64,000 nucleotides of DNA, from contig CP154956.1 of the NCBI GenBank assembly GCA_039621445.1, forward strand, positions 79,604,474 to 79,668,473, in the 5' to 3' direction. A program made the translations under genes and the position numbers. The notes under the pieces were generated by a model that was not told the origin of the DNA, searched no databases, and worked only from the letters and a program-made list of their open reading frames with translations. Every line of letters begins with the position of its first letter. Position 1 is the stretch's first letter. Origin of the DNA: Euglena gracilis (taxonomy: Eukaryota; Euglenida; Euglenophyceae; Euglenales). Below, piece by piece: positions 10,435 to 18,299 of the stretch.

Positions 10435-10885
10435 GGCCCAAAACTGCCCACGACCTTTGGCCAAAAACTGGCCAGCACATCTGGCCCAAAACTGGCCACC
10501 ACATCTGGCCCAAAACTGGCCACCAAAATCTGGCCATGACCTGTGGCCCAAAACTGGCCACAACCTTTGGCCCAAAACTGGCCACCACATCTGGCCCAAA
10601 ACTGGCCAGCACATCTGGCCCAAAACTGGGCATCACATCTGGCCCAAAACTGGCCACCAAAATCTGGCCATGACCTGTGGCCCAAAACTAGCCACAACCT
10701 TTGGCCCAAAACTGGCCACCACATCTGGCCCAAAACTGGCCAGCACATCTGGCCCAAAACTGGGCATCACATCTGGCCCAAAACTGGCCAGCACATCTGG
10801 CCCAAAACTGGCCATGACCTGTGGCCCAAAACTGACGAACACATCTGGCACAAAACTGGCCAGCACACCTGGCCCAAAAATGGCC
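10435..10885. repeat. 24-bp minisatellite (GGCCCAAAACTGGCCA...)
   Basis: About 18 units built on TGGCCCAAAACTGGCCAGCA plus CATC, with variants (ACCACATC, AAAATC, TGACCTG) in a partly repeating order. No gene. Confidence 0.95.
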
Positions 10886-11254
10886 ACAAGAAGTGAATCA
10901 AACCATTGAAAAGTAAACCAGAATACAATGACATTACAAAAAAAAATGGACAGACAAAAACCTTCGTCTTTTAGGCACAGCAATAGGAATCAGAAAACAC
11001 ACAAGATAGACATTCCCAACATTGTCCAGCTCCAGCAAACTCCTTCCAATAAGTTCACTTCACCTCAAGCCACCTGTGCACCTGTGCACAGCACTTAGTG
11101 TACTCAGCACCATAGCGCCTTTGCCCAGGTCAAATGACTCTGTACTGCAGGTCTGACATTTTCTGACCTGCAATGAAAATGTGAAGTTGTGCAGAAAACA
11201 CCCTGAATCAGGACTTGCCCGGATCGCGGGGCTTTTTTTCCAGCTAGTTTCCCA

Positions 11255-11425
11255 TCGCGGCCAGCCAGACCTCCTCCTCCTCTTTCAGATCCTCAACACT
11301 GAATCCAGCCAGACCTCCTCCTCCTCTGAATCCCCCCTGCCAGCCGTGGCTGGCCATGGCTGGCCAGACCTCCTCCTTTTTTTTGCCAGCCAGCTAGCCG
11401 CGGCTAGCCGCGGCTAGCCAGATAC
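11255..11425. repeat. CCAGCCAGACCTCCTCCTCC repeat, copies 2-4
   Basis: Three spaced units of CAGCCAGACCTCCTCC plus palindromic CTAGCCGCGGCTAG doublets. See the unit at 10,130-10,215. Confidence 0.6.
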
Positions 11426-11499
11426 CCCAGCTCCATTGCTGTAGAACCAAGTGCATATGCTAGAGGTTGAAGATGACTTGATTTGGCTATCGGGACGTC

Positions 11500-12225
11500 C
11501 GGCACTTGTGGAGGTCGGGCAACAGGACTGTGGAGAGAAGGCACGATATATGCACTGTTTTACGCACGATATACGCAATACGCATTTGGCCGGGTAGAAG
11601 GATGGGGAGTCTCCGCGGGTGCTTTTGGCGCCGCATCCTCAGGGGTCCTATGAAGAACCGCGTTTCCGGGAAAAAGTTTCCCCAAAAAACACATACTCAT
11701 TTGCCATGGGCTGAATTGGTGGTGGGTGTGGCAGAGGGTCTCGTGACGAAGCAGCGGTGAACCTGTATGAACATATGCCCCCCCTTGGGATGCATACCGC
11801 TCATGCTTCACCGCTTGTGGATGCCGTGCCGTCGCGTGGGACGATCCCTCTGGCTGCTCAGTTTTTCCTCGGGAGGAGAGGATGGTAGCCACCCGAATGC
11901 CCGAGCCATCGGTGATAGACATGATGGACGCCAACGGTACTAGAGATACCGTGTCGTCGTTCGCCAGACGGGTCATGGGTGGGGTGCCGGGGGGGCAATG
12001 ACGGTGGGGGGTGCGCAAAAGTGTACTTCGGGCAAACAACAACACTTCCCTGTTTTATTACTAAGGGTGGATCATTTGGGCTGCGTACAACCAATTAGGG
12101 GAGGTGCATTCAATTCAAGTGGTATTTTGTGCAACCACACAAAAGATGACATTCTGCATTTTCAATTAATTTTTTCGCGGTGTAATTCCTCGCCACAATT
12201 TTTTGGTGGGAGTGGTTAGCATTTG
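11500..12225 (+). pseudogene. multi-frame coding relic, unknown family
   Basis: Protein-like stretches follow each other in shifting + frames: YALFYARYTQYAFGRVEGWG (about 11,545-11,605), RDEAAVNLYEHMPPLGMHTA (about 11,737-11,797), MVATRMPEPSVIDMMDANGT (about 11,882-11,941) and GILCNHTKDDILHFQLIFSR (about 12,122-12,181). Introns do not obviously explain the shifts. This looks like one decayed gene of about 200 codons, perhaps viral or transposon derived. No family recognised. Confidence 0.3.
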
Positions 12226-12249
12226 TTGACGAACCCAGATTGTAACCAA

Positions 12250-12375
12250 TAGCGGTGAAGTTCACTGGTGAACTTCACCGGTGAACTTCACCGGTGAAGT
12301 TCACCGATGGGTTAGGCAGAGGGGGGGGGACCCCCCGGTGAAATTTCAAACGGTGAACTTCACCATAGGGGGGGG
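12250..12375. repeat. cluster of GGTGAAGTTCACC palindromes
   Basis: GGTGAA-NTTCACC units occur about six times in alternating orientation, followed by a C/G-run hairpin. Two more units lie at 13,415-13,452, next to the same AGGTTAGGCAG and CGCCTGATCTCCAA words (13,349 and 13,508). The stretch 12,250-13,530 may be one composite element. Confidence 0.75.
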
Positions 12376-12492
12376 GTCAAAATGACCAAGTCTACTGCCT
12401 GATCTCCAATGGTCGCTGGCGACCACCAAAAAGTCCATCACCAGTTTCTCACTCGGGGCCCTTGTTTGCGACCAATTTTTCCAAAATGAACA

Positions 12493-12522
12493 ATGGAGGC
12501 TAGGCACAGTGGGGGGGGGGTA

Positions 12523-12574
<52 letters not shown>

Positions 12575-12934
12575 CCGAGGGCGGCCGCGCGGGCGGAACG
12601 CATCCTAAAGTCGGTGATTTTCGGGTGCAAAAAGTGGTCATTTTTTGCCATTTTTGGGCCATTTTTGACCAAAAAAGTGCTTTTTTGGCCGCGCGCAGAG
12701 CGCGCGGCCCCCAAATTTGCCATTTTATGTCCGAAAATGGTCATTTTTTGGTCATTTTTGGGCCTCAAAAAATCGCGATTTTCACCAAAGATTTTTTTCT
12801 TGGCTATGCTAGGCACAGTGGGGGGAGGGGGGGTCCAGGGGGGGGGGGGGGGAGCGGCCGCGCGGGCGGCCGCGCAGGGGCCGCGCGGGGGGAGGGGGGG
12901 TCCCGGACCCCCCGAGTGGCGCGCCTAGCCTCCA
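12493..12934. mobile_element. MITE with TGGAGGCTAGGC ends, copy 1
   Basis: TGGAGGCTAGGC at the left is answered by GCCTAGCCTCCA at the right. Inside are a giant G run, GGGCGGAACGCATCCTAAA, T-rich sequence, GCGCGCAGAGCGCGCGG and an internal repeat of the left end (GCTAGGCACAGTGGGG at about 12,806). Copy 2 at 14,329-14,764 is collinear. Non-coding. Confidence 0.8.
12523..12573. repeat. 51-nt uninterrupted G run
   Basis: Fifty-one consecutive G. Long homopolymers of this kind are prone to sequencing error, so the length is approximate. Confidence 0.9.
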
Positions 12935-13139
12935 ATGCTGAAAATAGTCCCAAGCTAGTATTTTTTGCTAAATTTGTATTCATATTTGCAAAAGTTCTGT
13001 GGCAATTCCTAATTAAGCTTCAGGCATATTATTAGGCCCAAAGTGAGTGCAAAATCTCAATTTTGATTGCACCCCCCCTCTGCGTAAGAGCCCCGCCAGT
13101 AAGGCATTCACCAACTGACCCCAAAAGAACAAGGTCTTA

Positions 13140-13320
13140 TGGGGGCAGGTGGGAAAATGGACTCGGACACTCATTTTTTGTTTTGACTGATGCTGAAGGA
13201 ATCTGTTGTCATGCGATGCCATGTGGGTTGGATGTGGCAAGAACTCATCGATGAAATTAACCAGGATGAGGCCAAGAAGAAGTGTAAGAATGAAAAATGT
13301 GTGAAGTTCAGGGGAGGGCA
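13140..13320 (+). other. short open frame of unknown nature
   Basis: A 68-residue + frame (13,190-13,396) begins with protein-like sequence (MWQELIDEINQDEAKKKCKN) then runs into G-rich repeat. No splice or promoter evidence and no family. Possibly a coding relic inside the composite repeat. Confidence 0.2.
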
Positions 13321-13539
13321 TGGAATCCACCCTCACCCCCCTCCAAAGGAGGTTAGGCAGGGGTGGGGGGGGGGGGGTTGGGGGCTTCGCCCCTAAAGGA
13401 ATTTCAATGGAGAAACTTCACCGGTGAAGTTCACCGGTGAAGTTCACCGCCATGTATTTCCAATGAAAAGGGGGGGGGTGGGGGGGGTCCCGCCCGAAAA
13501 ACCCAAAGTCACCGCCTGATCTCCAAAGTGTCAAGCACC

Positions 13540-13890
13540 GTGGGACCTCAAAATGGCCACTCTGGAGGGGGATACTTGGGGGGGGGTTCAAATTTTGGCC
13601 TTCGGCGCCTTTGTTGCCAATCGAAAATGGCCACTTTGAGGGGAGGGCAAACCAAAATTTGCCAAACCTTTGCCACTTTGGGGGGGGGGTGGGGTTACCC
13701 TCACCCCCCCCCTCAAAGTGTCCCCCCCTCAGAGTGGCCAATTTTTTTGTGGCAAATTTGGTTTACCCCCTCAGAGTGGCCACTTTCTTTTGGCGCCAAA
13801 GGCGCCTAAACCCAAAAATTGACCCCCCCCCAAAGTGTCCCCTCCCCCAGAGTGGCCGTTTTGGGGTTCCGTGTTGCCTGGAGGGGGGGG
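13540..13890. repeat. AGAGTGGCCATTTT / AAAATGGCCACTCT inverted repeats with G/C runs
   Basis: AAAATGGCCACTCTGGAGGGG at 13,551 and AAAATGGCCACTTTGAGGGG at 13,625 are answered by CAGAGTGGCCAATTTTT, CAGAGTGGCCACTTTC and CAGAGTGGCCGTTTTG at 13,730-13,862. GGCGCCTTTGTTGCCA is mirrored by TGGCGCCAAAGGCGCC. A foldback element with no gene. Confidence 0.7.
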
Positions 13891-14328
13891 GGTGAGGGTA
13901 TATGGAAACCAAGTTCATTCTGATGTTTGCCACCTGAGTTCTCCTTTTTTTGTTTCAGGCGCCTTTCAGTTGAGATATTGATGCAATGACGGCCGACGGG
14001 GTGTGGGCCGATGATCATCCGACCCCATCCACCCAGGATCGACTTGTTTTCCTCTTTTGCCACTTGGTGGTGTGCATTTGTTGGCTAGTTCTTTGAAATT
14101 GCCACCCTTTTGCAACAGGGTCACGTTGTTCAAGCCAAATTGAAGGAAGGAGTGGTGTGCCAAGTTGAATCCCCATTGGCTGCCAATCCATCTCTTCTTT
14201 TGAACACAGGTGTATGAGGGGTTGTGCCATTCCATCGACGTGGAGGATTTCTCAATCGTGATGCAACACGCTCGCCTGAAGCAACCAAAGGTTTCCAACA
14301 CTTGTCGATACTAATGATGGATGACTAA

Positions 14329-14764
14329 TGGAGGCCAGGCACAGCGGGGGGGGGGGGCGGAGGGGGCGCGCGCGGGGCCGCGCGGGGGGGAGGGGGGGGG
14401 AGGGGGGTCCGAGGGTGGCCGCGCGGGCGGAACGCATCCTAAAATCGGTGATTTTCGGGTCCAAAAAAGTGGTCATTTTTTGCCATTTTTGGGCCATTTT
14501 GACCAAAAAAGTGCTTTTTTTGGCCGCGCGCAGAACGCGCGGCCCCCAAATTTGCTATTTTGTGTCCGAAAATGGTCATTTTTGGTCATTTTTGGGCCTC
14601 AAAAATCGCGATTTTTTCACCAGAATTTTTTTTCTTGGCTATGCTAGGCACAGGGGGGGAGGGGGGGGGGTCCAGGGGGGGGGCGAGCGGCCGCGCAGGG
14701 GCCGCGCGGGGGGGGGGGGGGGGGGGGGGGTCCCGGACCCCCCGAGCGGCGCGCCTAGCCTCCA
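14329..14764. mobile_element. MITE with TGGAGGC ends, copy 2
   Basis: Collinear with 12,493-12,934, including the GCGGAACGCATCCTAAAATC core and the GCGCGCAGAACGCGCGGC palindrome. Copies differ mainly in the lengths of homopolymer runs. Confidence 0.8.
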
Positions 14765-14769
14765 ATGGG

Positions 14770-15330
14770 TCCAGGCTTCTTTTCAGGAAAGTCCCTCCCC
14801 GCGTGTCTGGGGGTGGGGCATTTTCAACCCCCCAGGGGTTAGGGTTTGGGGGGGACCCTCACTGTCTCGCCGCCCTTCGGGCGGCCAAACAAGTCCAGAA
14901 CTCATGGGTCGGAGGGGGCGAAAATCTTCCTATTTTTCAACTTGGGGGTGTTGTTTGTGAATATCTCCACAACCGTCTCGCCGCCTTCGGGCGGCAACAG
15001 GAAACACATGCATCTTGACTTGGCCTCTGAATTCAATTTTTTTAAACAGACACACCATTTTTGTTGCAAATTTGGCTCTTTTTGGGGGGAAGCTTTTTGG
15101 AAAAATGCATTACCGTCCAGCCGCCCTCAGTTTTGTTCCATGCAAAATAGCTCGGAGGGGGCCAGGTTTTGGGAGGGAACTTTCATTACCGTCTCTTTTT
15201 CGGCATTTTGCACTCTTTTTGAAATCCCAAAGCATAAAAAACATCAGGTGCAATGGCGCTACCCTTCCCCCCCCCCCCCCTATTTGGCTTATGGGTGGAC
15301 TCCTTCAGACAAGGCTCGATTGAGGTTGAG
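14770..15330. repeat. region with repeated ACCGTCTCGCCGCCTTCGGG motif
   Basis: CTGTCTCGCCGCCCTTCGGG (14,862), ACCGTCTCGCCGCCTTCGGG (14,972), ACCGTCCAGCCGCCCTCAG (15,112) and ACCGTCTCTTTTTCGGC (15,189) recur at about 75-140 bp spacing. No gene. Another example of a locally private motif. Confidence 0.55.
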
Positions 15331-15390
15331 GTACCCCCCCCCCTATTGTCCCCCCCCCCTTATTATATCCGTGGACTGAGGCCCAAGACA

Positions 15391-15540
15391 CACACTGTGT
15401 CTCGTGGACTGAGTCCACGAGACACAGTGTGTGTCCCCGTGGACTGGGACACACACTGTGTCTCGTGGACTGGCAGTCCACGAGACACAGTGTGTGTCCC
15501 CGTGGACTGGGACACACACTGTGTCTCGTGGACTGAAAAA
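15391..15540. repeat. subterminal palindrome array of element B, left side
   Basis: Alternating copies of ACACACTGTGTCTCGTGGAC and its reverse complement GTCCACGAGACACAGTGTGT make nested hairpins, four to five half-units here. A matching array of three half-units lies at 16,150-16,253. The motif is seen nowhere else in the window. Confidence 0.9.
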
Positions 15541-15610
15541 TAAAAGGTGTTTGCCAGAAATGCGAGGTGTTCTACATCTAATGCAATGCAGCAGGGCAGT
15601 GGAAAGATGG

Positions 15611-16003
15611 TCACCGGAGAACCGTGAGCTGTAACAGCTGAGAGACAGTTGGCGCGGCGTTGTTGCTGAGCTTGATTGATGAGGGTAGCCTCATCAAACA
15701 AATATCTGGGGTCAATGACCCAACCAGCCCATGCGGAAAAAAGCCATCCAGGTCCTCATACTGAGCGTTCAGATGTTTACACACCTGCTGGAACTCCAAC
15801 AGGCGTGTAACAGCTACACGCTCAGCCTTTGCGGTCCCTTTTGGCTTCTCTTCCAACACGTTGGCCAACAACGTACCGTGTATTGGGTCAACAGCAGGGC
15901 CCTTCTGCAAATCGACCAAATACTTTTGCAGTGTAGCAACAAATTCATCTGGTTTCGGGGGTCGGGGGAGCATGCGGTCCACACTGTTTGCGGTCTTCTT
16001 CAT
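15611..16003 (-). CDS. 130-aa element protein, homologous to 22,716-23,105
   Basis: Starts at the ATG ending at 16,003 and reads leftward. Side by side with the protein at 22,716, the conserved spine is K-(R/K)-T-A-N-x-V, LP-x-PP, a D-(L/P)-x-HGTLLA block, a hydrophobic helix ending LEF-x-x-(V/L)-C-(K/Q)-H and a Y-x-(E/D)-LD-x-FF block. After about residue 100 the frame diverges. The partner's LFDEA-x-x-I-x-Q motif is found in the next minus frame (15,640-15,701), so this copy has a frameshift and no PHD finger. Function unknown. The gene lies inside a TIR element and is probably a transposon protein. Confidence 0.6.
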   Translation of the reverse strand: MKKTANSVDRMLPRPPKPDEFVATLQKYLVDLQKGPAVDPIHGTLLANVLEEKPKGTAKAERVAVTRLLEFQQVCKHLNAQYEDLDGFFPHGLVGSLTPDICLMRLPSSIKLSNNAAPTVSQLLQLTVLR

Positions 16004-16149
16004 TTTCCGAAAGAAAAAACTGCAAGGACAGGTAGTGGAATGTGGTAAAACTTGTCCACGAGAAACCTTTATGCTCTAAGCCAAAAGTTGCCGAAAGGCC
16101 AAGTTATTGGGGGGCACTTGTTGGTCGGACCAGTGGGAATTCTTGATTT

Positions 16150-16253
16150 TTTCAGTTCACGAGGACACACACTGTGTCTCGTGGACTGGCAGTCCACGAG
16201 ACACAGTGTGTGTCCCCGTGGACTGGGACACACACTGTGTCTCCTCGTGAACT
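16150..16253. repeat. subterminal palindrome array of element B, right side
   Basis: Same ACACACTGTGTCTCGTGGAC units as at 15,391-15,540, bounded by GTTCACGAGGACACAC and CTCCTCGTGAACTGAA. Confidence 0.9.
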
Positions 16254-16354
16254 GAAAATTTGACAAAAAATCGCAAAAAATACGGGGTAGACATTGCGTG
16301 GCTAAGTTCCACAAGACACAGTGTGTGTCTTGGGCCTCTTAGTCAACGGATATA

Positions 16355-16466
16355 GACAAAAATCGTCCATTGTAACCCGGACACACCGTGTACCCGGGTT
16401 ATGGGCGCCTTCGGCGCCCATAACCCGGACACACGGTGTGTCCGGGTGACATGGACGATTTTTGTG
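16355..16466. repeat. 112-bp near-perfect palindrome
   Basis: ACAAAAATCGTCCATTGTAACC folds on GGGTGACATGGACGATTTTTGT, with CCGGACACACCGTGT and CGCCCATAACCCGG arms around GGGCGCCTTCGGCGCCC. It directly follows the right end of element B. Confidence 0.9.
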
Positions 16467-16621
16467 TAGTCCCTGGGCCCCGGCCGACGGGGGATTTTTC
16501 GGCCCGGCCAATGAAATTCCTTTGGTACCCCCTTATTGCCCCCCCCCCTTATTGTCCGGCCGGGCCTCCCGGGGAGAGGTCGGTGGGACAATAGGGGGGG
16601 GGGGGGGGTATTGAGGTTGAG

Positions 16622-17835
16622 GTTAAGCCGGCGTTTGAGACGCCGGGTTCTGTGTCAAGAACTGTGTTTGGGCCAAGAGTTAGGGGGAGCCCAGGGGCGG
16701 GGACCGCGGCGCCGAAGGCGCCGCGGTCGCCCCTGGGCCCCCCTAAAACCTTGGCCCAAAACACTGTTCTTGATTGAAACCGTGTTTTGGGCGAAGATTT
16801 AAGACTTTTAAAGTCTCGAAATCGGCCCAAACACGGTTTCAGGACAGAACCGGCGTCCCCCCCCCACGGGCTTTCCGGACGCCGGTTCTGTCCTAAAGCC
16901 CGGCGGAAGGAACGCCGGCTTTGTCCAAAGCCCGGCGTCCGGTTTTCATTCCTAAAATGTCACCAAAAGTGCCCAAAAGTGGCCCTAAGGTGCTGGTATG
17001 AGTGTTTCAACCACCTAGGACAATGAATTTTGCCATTTGGGGCCATTGGGGTGGATATCCAAATTTGGTGAAAATCGGCCCAGATTTGGAAATAGAGTGC
17101 TGTGCAGCGTGGAAAGATCTGATGAGCACCGCTGGTCGTCTGTTGAAAAGAGCTTTCGATCGAGGGGTAACTTGGTACCATGCCCCCCCCCCCCATATTG
17201 TACCCCCCCCATATTGTACCCCCATAATGTACCCCCCCATGGGGTACCCCCCCACCATGGACCATGACCTTGGCCCCCCCCATATTGCACCCCCCCCATA
17301 ATCATAATGTACCTCCCCCCCAGAAAATGGCTCCCAGGGGGGGGTACAATATGGGGGGGGGGCATGGTAACGTTGCACGCAGCCCGAGATACGCTCGTGA
17401 TGGTCGGATCGGCCGGAATCTGAGTCGAAACTTGTGGCAATTTTCAGTGACTTTTGGTTTAAGATGCTGAATAAACCCTATAGAAACGTTTTTTCTCTTC
17501 AAATCAACGACCTGAGGGCCTTTGGGGGGGGGGCACCAGAGTTGTGAAATTAGGATTCCCCAGTGACAGAAAATAAGAGCTCCAGGCGGTGTGGCTGAAT
17601 TTGGTGGTGATCGCCAGTCGTCTGATGAAAAGAGCTTTCGATCGAGGGGTGATTTTATACGTGGACAATTGACACAGCCAGAAATACCCTCGCGATCGCC
17701 GGACTTTGGTGAAGTGCCATGTGGTGTGACATTGCAGATCAGTGGTCGGCGATTGGTCCTGGGAGTGTCCTTGGCCGAAGGGTGGGGACGCCGGTTCTGT
17801 CCTGAACCCGGCGTCTCTAAAACGCCGGCTTAAAC
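16622..17835. mobile_element. TIR element 'CGGCG' copy 2, with two nested insertions
   Basis: Collinear with 5,624-6,445. Two blocks are absent from copy 1: a palindromic block at about 16,645-16,845 (CCGCGGCGCCGAAGGCGCCGCGG core) and the ACCATGCCCC element at 17,179-17,367. Copy 1 serves as the empty-site reference. Confidence 0.8.
17179..17367. mobile_element. ACCATGCCCC-ended MITE nested in CGGCG copy 2
   Basis: Absent from the equivalent position of copy 1 (5,985-5,997). Ends CCATGCCCCCCC and GGGGGGGCATGG are inverted. The interior repeats CATATTGTACCCCC. GGTA appears at both junctions and may be a target duplication. Confidence 0.75.
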
Positions 17836-17837
17836 AA

Positions 17838-18044
17838 GAGGTGGCGGACGCCGGTTCTGTCCAAAGCCCGGCGTTCCGGACGCCGGTTCCGTCCGAAGGA
17901 CGGAACCGGTTCTGTCCAAAGCCCGGCGTTCCGGACGCCGTTTCCGTCCTTCGGACGGAACCGGCGTCCGGAACGCCAGGCTTTGGACAGAACCGGCGTC
18001 CGGAACACCAGGCTTTGGACAGAACCGGCGTCCGCCACCTCTTT
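17838..18044. repeat. long palindromic array beside CGGCG copy 2
   Basis: AAGAGGTGGCGGACGCCGG... returns as ...CCGGCGTCCGCCACCTCTT, with repeated TTCCGGACGCCG and GGCGTCCGGAA units between. It matches the shorter palindrome at 6,447-6,573. Confidence 0.85.
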
Positions 18045-18185
18045 TTTGTGGTAGTTTCCACCCACATATGTTGTAAATTGACATAAAAGCTGTCAAACTT
18101 GCCTTTGAGGAAGGTTTTAGAAGAGGAGATGTTCCAATCCATGCTTTTTGTGAGTTCATTTTTTTTGAATTTTGGACATTGAGGT

Positions 18186-18262
18186 GACATTGAGGTTGAG
18201 GTTGAGGTTGAGGTCGTTGACATTGAGGTTGAACTTTTTTTGATATCCTCAACCTCAATCCC
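18186..18262. repeat. TTGAGG hexanucleotide repeats
   Basis: (GAGGTT)n on one side and its complement CCTCAACCTC within 60 bp, making a small inverted array. (GAGGTT)n also flanks the composite element at 15.3-16.6 kb. Confidence 0.7.
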
Positions 18263-18299
18263 ACCCTGCTTCAGACCCCCATGAGCCAATTAAATTAGG

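Larger units (their letters stand above)
15364..16354 (-). mobile_element. TIR element 'B' carrying the 130-aa protein gene
   Basis: Left end TATATCCGTGGACTGAGGCC and right end (reverse complement TATATCCGTTGACTAAGAGG) are inverted, followed by AAGACACACACTGTGTCT on both sides. Subterminal palindromic arrays follow, then one gene on the minus strand. About 991 bp. It shares its gene with the element at 22,424-23,795, but the TIR sequences differ. Confidence 0.8.
15331..16615. mobile_element. TATTGTCC foldback element split by later insertions
   Basis: GAGGTACCCCCCCCCTATTGTCC at 15,327-15,349 and GTCGGTGGGACAATAGG at 16,580-16,598 are the two ends of the family seen at 4,566-4,895. Both outer flanks show (GAGGTT)n. 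Between the halves sit the 991-bp TIR element and a 112-bp palindrome, so at least two insertions hit this copy. Confidence 0.6.

Noticed and set aside
10266-10983. 100-230 residue frames rich in W-P-V-L-G-Q-x-x or P-H-L-A-Q-N
   Set aside because: Translation of the 24-bp minisatellite at 10.4-10.9 kb on both strands; not a protein gene.
15391-16253. Alternating direct and inverted units as a CRISPR-like array
   Set aside because: Units alternate in orientation and abut with no unique spacers, and the setting is eukaryotic; these are nested palindromes of a TIR element.
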